A DNA stretch of 64,000 bases from Chitinophagales bacterium (GTDB taxonomy: Bacteria; Bacteroidota; Bacteroidia; Chitinophagales; UBA8649). Each line of letters opens with the position of its first letter. Position 1 is the stretch's first letter. Position numbers and translations under genes: made by a program. The DNA is taken from the NCBI GenBank assembly GCA_020635975.1, contig JACJYT010000003.1:399434-463433 (forward strand). Direction: 5' to 3'. Below, one piece after another: positions 1 through 7,612 of the stretch. The notes under the pieces were generated by a model, which was not told where the DNA came from, ran no database searches, and saw only the letters and a list, made by a program, of their open reading frames with translations.

Positions 1-3000
1 GATGTATTTAATTTTAATACCTATAATTTCTTTACCTGTTTTCCTAGTGTTTTTGGAGATAGTAGAAGATGCCAAAGCTCCAATGTAGCTTCGGTAAACT
101 TCAGAACTTTTGCCCCTTGTGTTTGGCATAATGGCACCGCTAATTTTTGTGGAGATTATAGATTTACTTATCGTTTTAGATGGTCCTTTAATCAAGCTCC
201 TGTAATAGCTACACAACCTAGTCCAGCAAACAATAATTTATGTCTTGGACAAACGGTTAATTTTAGTGTTGCTCCAGCTTTAGACCCTAATGGTTGGCCT
301 CTTGGTACCAACTATCAATGGCAAGTTTCTACGATTACCGATTGCGCCTCTGCTACAGCAGCTTCTTGGACAAATGTTGGTGGGGCTACGAATGCCAATT
401 TCACCCCTCCTCAAACTCCAGGAACACGCTTGTATCGAGTATTAGTTACCTCTAATTGTACTTCAAATTTTAGTAGTAATACCACTGCTTCAAACTGCGT
501 TCGAGTGACTTATAATCCTTATGGCGTTCCTGGCGATTTAGCTCCTGCTATTCAATCGGGAATATGTGGTTCTGTTGTGCTTCCTGGTTCTACTCATAAT
601 CTTTCTACTTTACTGCCTCCAGCGGTAGGTGCCGCAAATGGGGTTTCCTATGTTTGGAGTACCACGGGAGGAAGTTTTTCACAAACCACAGGAACATCCA
701 CTGTGTGGACAGCCCCAACAACTGCAGGAAATTACATCTTAACTCTAACTTATGTTGATGCTTGTTCTAATGCTGATGCCTTCACCACTTGCGTGGTGGA
801 CGTGGGAAGTCCGAATTGCGATTTCGCTTATGTGGCTACTACTGGAACCGATGATGTTTTTGCAGGTGGACCAGATAATCCTTACAGAACTTTAGCTTAT
901 GCAATATCTCAACTTGCGGGTAGAAAGTACATCAGAATGGCAGGGGGAACCTACAATGAAAGTAGTGTAATTCAATTACAAAATGATTTGGTAATAGAAG
1001 GTGGCTATCAGTTCAGTGCAGGTATTTGGACAAAAACTAGTGTACAGCAAACCAATTTGGTCTTATCGGGCTTTCAAAATAGTACGGTTACCGGAAATGC
1101 AAGTGCAGAACACAGGGTGGGTATCTATGGAAATAATGACGATCGATTTACCCTTCAGGATTTGAACATTAGCACAACAGCGATAACGGGAACTACATCT
1201 AATAACAGAGGAAGATCGAATTATGCCATTTTGCTAATTAATGGTTGTGAGAACTATAATATAGTTCGTTGTACTATAGTTTCTGGAAATGCGTCTAGAG
1301 GTGCAAACGGAACTACTCCAGGTACTGCTGGTGGTCCTTCTGGAGGCTCTGGAGCTGGTCAAGGTGGGGTAGGCGCAAATGGATCTGGAAACCCAGGTGG
1401 TGGTTCTAGTGGTTCTGGTGGACAAACAGCTGCTTATAATGCCTCTATTCATCCTTCTTATGTTTTTCCTGCTGGAGCTAATGGTTCTGGTGGTGCAGGT
1501 GGAGCTGGAACGGATAATTGTCCTGGTGGACCAGGTTGTGGATTCTTTGGACCAAGCGATAGCGGTTGTGATGGTGCCGCAGGAAGTAATGGGAATCCTG
1601 GAGCCAATGGTAGAAGCTGGCAAGCTAATGATCGTCCAGTTGTGGCTATAGCAAACTCTCCTTATTATATTCCAGGAGCGCAGGCAGGTAGTGGACAAGA
1701 CGGCGGTGGCGGTGGACAAGCAGCCGGAGGTAACGGCTCTAGAGGTGGGCAATCATCACCTCTCTGTATAGATTGTGATGGTAGAACTGGGGGAATAGGA
1801 GGAAATGGTGGACAAGCAGGTCGAGGGGGAAGTGGAGGCTATGGTTCTGGAGGTTCTTTTGGAATTTATACGAATAACTCCTCTCTTGGTGCGAACATCA
1901 CCAATGTAAATATTAATGTACCTGCAGCAGTAGCGCAAGGCGGTACTGGTGCCAATGGTAGTAGTGGTGTAAACGGAAGTGGCGGATCAAGTGGTTCTTG
2001 TAATGGCTGTGTACTACCTGGAACAAGATGTTCTGGTAGCGGCGGGACAGGAGCAAGAGGAGGAGACGGCGGAAGAGGACGTGATGGCTCGAACGGAGAA
2101 AACGCACATTTAGTGGTAGATGGGGTAAGTTCAAACCCAAGTACCTCTATACCGAGCTTCCCAATAGTTTCTATAGAATACAATAATGCAAAAGCTTGTA
2201 TTTATAGTGAAATTAATCTCACTAAAGATGGCCCTAACTCTTGGAATATTAACTTACCATTTGTAAAAGATCTAAGTGATAGTCCAGCACCGCTTGTTAC
2301 CTCTTCATTTTCAAATGGTTCTCCAGAGGTACAAGTATTTAGTACTACACCTGGTCAAATTGTTAACCTACAAGTAGGTGGCTCAACTTATAATGGCTAT
2401 TTGAGAATAGCAGATGATGTAAGAGCTCTTCCTGTTCTTACTGTTTCTCCTTCGAATACAGCATGTATTGGAACAACAGTAGATTTAAGTGCTAGCTCAT
2501 GGGGAACAGAAGTAGAATATGATTGGAGAATTTATCAAGGAACAGATGTAGACAATCCATCTCTAAGTCCTTCTACTTTAGCCGCGCCTAGTTTTAATTT
2601 AACTGGTTTAAGTCCAGGTCTTTATACCGTTCGTTACCGAGTTAGAGAAATATGCTGTGGTTGGTCCATTCCAGTGTACGATACCATAAAAATTGTAGAT
2701 AAACCAATAGTATATCAAGTTCAAGGCGGAGGCGGCTATTGTACCGGATCCTTAGGCGCAACTGTAAGCTTAAGTGGTTCTCAAAATGGGGTAGTTTACG
2801 AACTTTTATTGAATGGTGCTCCAGTTGATACCGTAATTGGTAATGGTGCTCCTTTTGATTTTGACCCACAACTTACTCCAGGAAACTATACGGTTTTAGC
2901 ATCTAGTCTACTTGCTTGTGAACGCCTAATGCAAGGGAGCGTGAATATATTTGTTTATCCTCAACCTAACGATCAAGATGTATTAGGAGATCCCTATATC

Positions 3001-5556
3001 TGTAATGCTGGCGCTAATACGACTACGCTTATTAGTTTAGATGATAGCGAAATAGGAGTGAACTACCAATTAATTTTAAATGATACGGTTCCTTTAGGCG
3101 TACCAATTTCTGGAACTGGTTTTGGAGTTTCTTTCGGCGCTCAGCAACAAGCTGGTCAATATACCGTATTGGCAACGAACAATGCTAGTTCTTGTACTCG
3201 ATACTTGAGCGATACCTTGAATATCTTATTGTTGAATGGTCCAGCTCCTTTTAATGCTCTTGGTGGTGGAAGTTTTTGTGCAGGTACCGCAGGTGTGGAA
3301 ATAGAACTTTCTTCATCAGCTGCCAATGTGGCTTATCAATTGTTTTGGAATTATACGGTACCTATTGGACAAGCCATTCTAGGAACGGGCTCTAGTTTAA
3401 GTTTTGGTAGCCATAGTTTAGAAGGAGAATATACTATCATTGCAACAGACGATTTAGGCTGTGAAAGTACCATGCAAGACACTCTTAACGTTAATGAGTT
3501 AAATCCGCCAACTTTCCAAACCGTTATTGTAGATGCTTTAGATTGTTTTGGAGATTCAAGCGCCTCTATTACCGTTACCGCAACGAGTTATAACGGTAAT
3601 CTTTCCTATATATTAAATGCAGATACCAATACCACTGGAGTCTTTAATAATTTAGCTGCGGGTAATTATTTATTGTCTATAGAAGATGATAGTTTATGCT
3701 CCAATATTTATCCTGTTACACCAATTGCTATAGCAGAACCTGCACCATTAGTAATTGGTTTAGAAGCAATTAACGATGTACTTTGCTTTGGTCAAAACCA
3801 AGGGGGAATTGGAGTCAATGTTAATGGTGGCACACCATTGTATAGTTATTCTTGGACAAGCTCTAATCTTGCTTTTAGCTCTTCGAATGAAGATATTTCA
3901 AATCTAGCTGGTGGCGATTATTATTTAAGTGTAAGTGATCAGAAGGGCTGTAGTGCAGCTGATACTTTTACGGTAAATGCGCCTACAGCGGCTTTAAGCG
4001 GCGTAATTACTACGGTAGATTTACTTTGTAATGGAAGTAATTCTGGCGAAGCAAGTATTACGGCTTCGGGTGGAACAGCTCCTTATACTTATTTATGGCA
4101 TACGAATGATACTGCCCAAACAATTGTTGGCTTATCGCCAGGCAATGTGAGCGTAACGATTAAAGATGCTAATAACTGTAGTACTTATGTGTCTAGTGCC
4201 GTAGCTGGACCAAGCACTCCTATAAGCATTACCCTAATTAGAAAAAGCAATGTTAGCTGCTTTGGAGGAAACAATGGCGAAATTTTAATAAGTGTTAGCG
4301 GTGGTACAGCACCTTACGATATTTTATGGTCGCCGAATGGAGCTAGTACTACCAGTTTAGATAGTTTGGAAGCTGGAATTTATACCGTAACGGTAAGCGA
4401 TGCTAATTTATGTACCGCTGTAGCTAGCTATACCATTACAGAAGCTCCAGAAATTCAAACTAGCATAGCACCTACGCAACCTGGTTGCCCAGGAGAGGAA
4501 ACAGGCTTAGCGGCAATTGGAGTAAATGGAGGAACAGCTCCATACTCTTATGTTTGGAACACTACACCAGCGCAATTTGGTATTGTAGCAACACAACTTT
4601 CTGGAGATAGATGGTATACGGTAAGCGTTACCGATTTTAATTTATGTGTTAAGGTAGATTCTGTTTTTATCCAAAATCCAGACACCATGATTGTTAATGT
4701 TTTACCTGGAAATACGAGTTGTATAAGCGGTAATGACGGTTATGCTTATATAGAAGTAGTGGGTGGAACGGCTCCATTTAGCTACGAATTGAATGGAAAT
4801 TATCAAACCGATAGTGCCTATACTGGTTTAACTCCAGGTAGCTATTATATTTTTGTTGAAGACAATAAAGGCTGCGTGGCAAGTTCTCAGTTTTCTATAA
4901 CACCCACTACCTCTTTAGATGCTACCTTGTACGCTTCTAGTTTAACTGATTTTAATCAAGTAGATGAAATTTTGGTAGTGAGTGGAGAGCCAATTGATTT
5001 GAGAGTAGACCTCGCAAATACCAACTCAACAACAGAGGTAATTGCTTATAATTGGTCGCCTTTGGCAAACCTCGACATTACGAATTGCCTAATTGATTCT
5101 CTATGCGATAATCCAAGTGCAAATCCAACGAGTTCGATGCAAGTGGTAGTGGAAGTTATTGAATTGGTTAATGGTGTTGGTTGCTCTACTTTCGATACCA
5201 TTAATATTGAGGTGAGAACCGATTATCCTGTATTTTTCCCTACTGCTTTTTCTCCATTTAGTGACGAATTTAAAACGGATTGTTTGAACGACTATTTTGA
5301 AATGAATCTTGCTGGTGCTGAAAATTTAGATGTTAAAATATTCAATAGATGGGGAGAGTTAGTGTTTTCAAACCCTAATCAAACTAATGGTCCGAGCGAT
5401 CCTAACAACTTAGATTGTAGTAATCCAAGAAATGCCTGGGATGGTACATTTAATGGAGAACCAGTTCCGATGGGAGCCTATGTTTATCAGGTGATTGCTA
5501 CCTACTTTGATGGTAGAGTGGAAAGCTTTAGTGGAACTGTAACTGTACTTCGTTAA
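1..5556 (+). CDS. Giant T9SS-secreted adhesin-like protein, 5' truncated
   Basis: The frame is open from base 1, so the true start lies outside the window; 1851 residues are visible. From the N-terminus there are Ig/PKD-like modules, a pectate-lyase-like segment at about 830-1290 (a YVATTGTDD...NPYRTLAYA motif typical of right-handed beta-helix domains), a very glycine-rich stretch at about 1295-2110, more Ig-like modules, and several SprB-type repeats at about 3750-4900 (recurring GGTAPYSYxW and GxYxVxVxDxxxC signatures). The last ~100 codons form a gliding-motility-type (type B) T9SS sorting domain with FFPTAFSPF, IFNRWGELVF, WDGTFNG and GAYVYQV. Related proteins are cell-surface or secreted adhesins exported by T9SS; the ligand here is unknown. 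The 71-residue ORF 14 bases downstream may be co-transcribed. Confidence 0.93.
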   Translation, partial: DVFNFNTYNFFTCFPSVFGDSRRCQSSNVASVNFRTFAPCVWHNGTANFCGDYRFTYRFRWSFNQAPVIATQPSPANNNLCLGQTVNFSVAPALDPNGWPLGTNYQWQVSTITDCASATAASWTNVGGATNANFTPPQTPGTRLYRVLVTSNCTSNFSSNTTASNCVRVTYNPYGVPGDLAPAIQSGICGSVVLPGSTHNLSTLLPPAVGAANGVSYVWSTTGGSFSQTTGTSTVWTAPTTAGNYILTLTYVDACSNADAFTTCVVDVGSPNCDFAYVATTGTDDVFAGGPDNPYRTLAYAISQLAGRKYIRMAGGTYNESSVIQLQNDLVIEGGYQFSAGIWTKTSVQQTNLVLSGFQNSTVTGNASAEHRVGIYGNNDDRFTLQDLNISTTAITGTTSNNRGRSNYAILLINGCENYNIVRCTIVSGNASRGANGTTPGTAGGPSGGSGAGQGGVGANGSGNPGGGSSGSGGQTAAYNASIHPSYVFPAGANGSGGAGGAGTDNCPGGPGCGFFGPSDSGCDGAAGSNGNPGANGRSWQANDRPVVAIANSPYYIPGAQAGSGQDGGGGGQAAGGNGSRGGQSSPLCIDCDGRTGGIGGNGGQAGRGGSGGYGSGGSFGIYTNNSSLGANITNVNINVPAAVAQGGTGANGSSGVNGSGGSSGSCNGCVLPGTRCSGSGGTGARGGDGGRGRDGSNGENAHLVVDGVSSNPSTSIPSFPIVSIEYNNAKACIYSEINLTKDGPNSWNINLPFVKDLSDSPAPLVTSSFSNGSPEVQVFSTTPGQIVNLQVGGSTYNGYLRIADDVRALPVLTVSPSNTACIGTTVDLSASSWGTEVEYDWRIYQGTDVDNPSLSPSTLAAPSFNLTGLSPGLYTVRYRVREICCGWSIPVYDTIKIVDKPIVYQVQGGGGYCTGSLGATVSLSGSQNGVVYELLLNGAPVDTVIGNGAPFDFDPQLTPGNYTVLASSLLACERLMQGSVNIFVYPQPNDQDVLGDPYICNAGANTTTLISLDDSEIGVNYQLILNDTVPLGVPISGTGFGVSFGAQQQAGQYTVLATNNASSCTRYLSDTLNILLLNGPAPFNALGGGSFCAGTAGVEIELSSSAANVAYQLFWNYTVPIGQAILGTGSSLSFGSHSLEGEYTIIATDDLGCESTMQDTLNVNELNPPTFQTVIVDALDCFGDSSASITVTATSYNGNLSYILNADTNTTGVFNNLAAGNYLLSIEDDSLCSNIYPVTPIAIAEPAPLVIGLEAINDVLCFGQNQGGIGVNVNGGTPLYSYSWTSSNLAFSSSNEDISNLAGGDYYLSVSDQKGCSAADTFTVNAPTAALSGVITTVDLLCNGSNSGEASITASGGTAPYTYLWHTNDTAQTIVGLSPGNVSVTIKDANNCSTYVSSAVAGPSTPISITLIRKSNVSCFGGNNGEILISVSGGTAPYDILWSPNGASTTSLDSLEAGIYTVTVSDANLCTAVASYTITEAPEIQTSIAPTQPGCPGEETGLAAIGVNGGTAPYSYVWNTTPAQFGIVATQLSGDRWYTVSVTDFNLCVKVDSVFIQNPDTMIVNVLPGNTSCISGNDGYAYIEVVGGTAPFSYELNGNYQTDSAYTGLTPGSYYIFVEDNKGCVASSQFSITPTTSLDATLYASSLTDFNQVDEILVVSGEPIDLRVDLANTNSTTEVIAYNWSPLANLDITNCLIDSLCDNPSANPTSSMQVVVEVIELVNGVGCSTFDTINIEVRTDYPVFFPTAFSPFSDEFKTDCLNDYFEMNLAGAENLDVKIFNRWGELVFSNPNQTNGPSDPNNLDCSNPRNAWDGTFNGEPVPMGAYVYQVIATYFDGRVESFSGTVTVLR

Positions 5557-5570
5557 AATAAAGATAGAGA

Positions 5571-5786
5571 ATGAAAGAAAGTCTGACAGATAAAGTAAGT
5601 ATGTATGCTGCAATGCTTGTTTCAGGTATACTAAGTTTTTACTTTATGCTTACCGAATCTGGACCTTTTCTTTTTTTGGCCGAATTACAAGCTGACTATC
5701 TCTTTGATGGATCTTATTACCCGAAATATACTTTTGTTGCCATCTTTTTGGCAATAAGCGGCGTATGTATGTTAGTTATTATTTAA
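5571..5786 (+). CDS. Small two-helix membrane protein, function unknown
   Basis: The 71 residues contain two hydrophobic segments (about 10-33 and 52-71) separated by a short polar loop, so an inner-membrane hairpin is likely. The gene starts 14 bases after the stop of the giant adhesin and is followed by a clear terminator, which supports it as the last gene of that transcription unit. No family is recognised. The short length and absence of a known motif leave some doubt that it is translated. Confidence 0.6.
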   Translation: MKESLTDKVSMYAAMLVSGILSFYFMLTESGPFLFLAELQADYLFDGSYYPKYTFVAIFLAISGVCMLVII

Positions 5787-5833
5787 GCCGCTTTTTAAGA
5801 AGGTATTGAAAGATAATTAAGCTTTTAAAAACA

Positions 5834-5861
5834 AAAAGCCCTTCTTTAGAAGGGCTTTTTT
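5834..5861 (+). terminator. Intrinsic terminator after the adhesin unit
   Basis: An 8-9 bp GC-rich stem (AGCCCTTCT / AGAAGGGCT) with a short TTAG-type loop is followed by a run of T. It ends about 14 bases before the left end of the IS element, so the IS inserted just beyond the end of the adhesin unit. Confidence 0.88.
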
Positions 5862-5874
5862 ATCAATTTGTCTT

Positions 5875-5892
5875 GTCCTGGAAAAAGTTGAC
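5875..5892 (+). repeat. IS left terminal inverted repeat
   Basis: GTCCTGGAAAAAGTTGAC, matching the reverse complement of the right end at 16 of 18 positions. Confidence 0.85.
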
Positions 5893-5907
5893 TCAAACTA
5901 AAAAGAA

Positions 5908-6315
5908 ATGAGTAAACAGTCTAGAGAAGAAAAAACAGCGAAATCCCCCCAAGTTTATAGTGAAGGATTTAAACGAATGATAGTCTCGGAGTATGAATCG
6001 GGGAAATCAAGTAAAGCAGGGTTAAAACGCAAATATGGTATTTCAGGAAACTCTTGTATACCAAGATGGTTAAAAAAATATGGTAAATTTGATCATCCTA
6101 CCTATACATCAAAAGGAAGACCATTGAAAGATATCCAAAAACGAAGAGAGAAAGAGCTAGAACAATCTATTCGAAGTAGAGAAAAGGAGCTAGAAAAGCA
6201 ATTAGCACTAAAAGAAGCAGAACTTCAAGCCTACAAGCAATTTATCTCTATTGCTGAACGAGAATTAAACATTAAGATTGTAAAAAAGTCTGGCGCCAAG
6301 CAGTCCAAGAAATAG
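5908..6315 (+). CDS. IS3-family transposase OrfA
   Basis: The 135 residues hold an N-terminal helix-turn-helix of the IS3/IS911 OrfA type (YSEGFKRMIVSEYESGKSS...LKRKYGISG, about residues 17-50) that would bind the terminal repeats. A charged coiled coil follows (about 75-120, EKELEQSIRSREKELEKQL), typical of the leucine-zipper that multimerises OrfA. OrfA alone normally regulates transposition; fused to OrfB by frameshifting it gives the active transposase. The A AAA AAG slippery sequence lies near its 3' end. Confidence 0.93.
   Translation: MSKQSREEKTAKSPQVYSEGFKRMIVSEYESGKSSKAGLKRKYGISGNSCIPRWLKKYGKFDHPTYTSKGRPLKDIQKRREKELEQSIRSREKELEKQLALKEAELQAYKQFISIAERELNIKIVKKSGAKQSKK
6282..6288 (+). 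promoter_or_regulatory. Programmed -1 frameshift slippery site (A AAA AAG)
   Basis: In the OrfA frame the codons read GTA AAA AAG, giving the heptamer A AAA AAG, the classical slip site of IS3 elements. The OrfB frame is open from 6276 and OrfA stops at 6315, so the overlap spans the site. Slippage by -1 joins OrfA to an OrfB N-terminus reading VWRQAVQEIAKG, which continues smoothly into the recognised OrfB start region. Confidence 0.82.
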
Positions 6316-6329
6316 CAAAGGGAAGCAAC

Positions 6330-7202
6330 TTGAGTGTACCTCACTTAAGCAGACTGTTTGGCTATAGTAAGCAAGCCTACTATAAGAGAACATCCACTAA
6401 AACCAATATTAGCCACAAAAAAGAGCTTAAATCATTAGTGTTAGCAGTAAAGCATCAGCTTCCGAAATGTGGCGGCAGAAAGATACACCATATCATCTCA
6501 AAGAAGTTGAAAGCTCAAGGGGTGAAAGTTGGTAGGGATAAGTTATTTGATTTTTTACGTGATGAAAATTTACTTGCTTATAAAAGGAAGAAATACCATA
6601 AAACAACGAATTCAAAACATTGGATGCGGAAGTATCCTAACCAAATTAAAGACCTAGAAATAATACGTCCAGAACAAGTATGGGTTGCGGATATTACATA
6701 CCTACAAGTAAAAAAGAAACACTATTATCTACACTTAATAACAGATGCCTATTCTAAAAAAATCATGGGATATCAATTAGCAAATAATATGATGACTATA
6801 GAAACTACCAAAGCTCTAGAAAAAGCACTAGATAAAAGGATTTATACTAAAAAGTTAATCCATCATTCAGATAGAGGTTTACAGTATTGTAGTAAAGAAT
6901 ATACTGACCTATTAAAATCTAATCATATCGAGATTAGCATGACAGAGAACTCCGACCCTTACGAAAATGCAGTCGCTGAAAGGATTAATGGAATATTAAA
7001 AGACGAATTTGGTATGGATCACATATTTGAAGACTTCTATTCAATGAATAAACAACTTGATGAAGCCATACATATCTATAATGGATTTAGACCACATTTA
7101 TCTATCCACTTAAACACTCCAAACCGAGCTCACTTGCAACAAAAAATGAAAATTAAAACCTATAAAAACAAAAAGGGTTCAAAACTAGTTTTGAACCCTT
7201 AA
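6330..7202 (+). CDS. IS3-family transposase OrfB (DDE integrase core)
   Basis: The 290 residues counted from a TTG codon are probably made mainly as the C-terminal part of an OrfAB fusion through the frameshift at 6282-6288. The order is an HTH_21-like segment (KHQLPKCGGRKIHHIISKKL), then the rve integrase core with the first Asp in VWVADITYL, the second Asp in HHSDRGLQYC and the Glu in NAVAERINGILKDEF, which is a complete DDE triad. The protein cuts and joins IS ends. The last nine codons and the stop overlap a 28-bp perfect palindrome. Nothing suggests decay. Confidence 0.93.
   Translation: MSVPHLSRLFGYSKQAYYKRTSTKTNISHKKELKSLVLAVKHQLPKCGGRKIHHIISKKLKAQGVKVGRDKLFDFLRDENLLAYKRKKYHKTTNSKHWMRKYPNQIKDLEIIRPEQVWVADITYLQVKKKHYYLHLITDAYSKKIMGYQLANNMMTIETTKALEKALDKRIYTKKLIHHSDRGLQYCSKEYTDLLKSNHIEISMTENSDPYENAVAERINGILKDEFGMDHIFEDFYSMNKQLDEAIHIYNGFRPHLSIHLNTPNRAHLQQKMKIKTYKNKKGSKLVLNP
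7173..7200 (-). terminator. 28-bp perfect palindrome at the OrfB 3' end; minus-strand terminator
   Basis: Two perfect 14-base arms (AAGGGTTCAAAACT and its complement) overlap the last transposase codons. On the minus strand the hairpin is followed by a T-rich run (TTTTTGTTTTT), so it looks like an intrinsic terminator for transcription entering from the histone H1-like gene to the right. On the plus strand only a weak T-run follows. Confidence 0.72.
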
Positions 7203-7230
7203 TTATTCTTGTAATTTTACAACCTAATCA

Positions 7231-7248
7231 GTCAACCTTTTTCAGGAC
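7231..7248 (-). repeat. IS right terminal inverted repeat
   Basis: GTCAACCTTTTTCAGGAC; its reverse complement matches the left end with two mismatches. Confidence 0.85.
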
Positions 7249-7271
7249 GTTACAATTAACTTAGGCGATGA

Positions 7272-7448
7272 TTAACCTTCGTTTTTAGCACTTTGAACTT
7301 CAACTCTAATGTCTTGTGCTAAACCTTTAAGTTCTTGTAACTTTTTTCTAAGTCTAGTACCAGCAGCTTTGTTTCCTTTACCAAAGAAATTTGCAGCATC
7401 ATCTGCCATTGAAGCGGTAAGCTCTTGTAATTGTGTGAATTTTTCCAT
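7272..7448 (-). CDS. Histone H1-like (Hc1-type) DNA-binding protein
   Basis: A 58-residue ORF reads MEKFTQLQELTASMADDAAN, then FFGKGNKAAGTRLRKKLQEL and KGLAQDIRVEVQSAKNEG. It closely resembles the short histone H1-like proteins that are near-universal in Bacteroidota: an amphipathic helix, a central KGNKAAGTRxRKxLQELK core and an acidic/basic tail. Its inferred role is nucleoid architecture through non-specific DNA binding. The start is ATG with an A/T-rich leader and no Shine-Dalgarno sequence, which is normal for the phylum. The 3' end lies 23 bases from the right end of the IS, so the IS landed just outside the gene. Confidence 0.9.
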   Translation of the reverse strand: MEKFTQLQELTASMADDAANFFGKGNKAAGTRLRKKLQELKGLAQDIRVEVQSAKNEG

Positions 7449-7612
7449 TTAATAAGGTTTTGAATTTATTAATAATAAAGCGAAGTTACGTAATGCTCTA
7501 GTTTAAATGCAAGTAAATCAAGGCTTTTTGTATAAGGAGTAATCCACAATTCAGCGTATTTATGTTGATTATTTTCATTTTATACTATTAATTCGAGTAA
7601 AATCCCAAATTT

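Larger units (their letters stand above)
5875..7248 (+). mobile_element. IS3-family insertion sequence, apparently intact
   Basis: A two-ORF element of about 1.37 kb with an OrfA helix-turn-helix protein, a -1 overlapping OrfB DDE transposase and 18-bp imperfect terminal inverted repeats (16 of 18 identical). The DDE residues are present and neither ORF is broken. No convincing 3-4 bp target duplication is visible at the ends as drawn (flanks CTT and GTT), so the exact outer bases may be off by one or two. It sits between the terminator of the upstream unit and the 3' end of the oppositely oriented histone H1-like gene, a position that disrupts no gene. Confidence 0.9.

Noticed and set aside
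1234..2183. Several open frames on both strands opposite or offset from the glycine-rich region
   Set aside because: They arise from GC-biased glycine codons; their translations are Thr/Ser/Arg- or Leu/Pro-rich low-complexity with no known motifs.
6276..6330. OrfA/OrfB frame break read as a pseudogene
   Set aside because: The overlap contains the classical A AAA AAG slip site and the fused protein is continuous, so it is programmed frameshifting.
5871..7252. A target-site duplication flanking the IS element
   Set aside because: The 3-4 bases outside the inverted repeats (CTT or TCTT on the left, GTT or GTTA on the right) do not match clearly enough to call.
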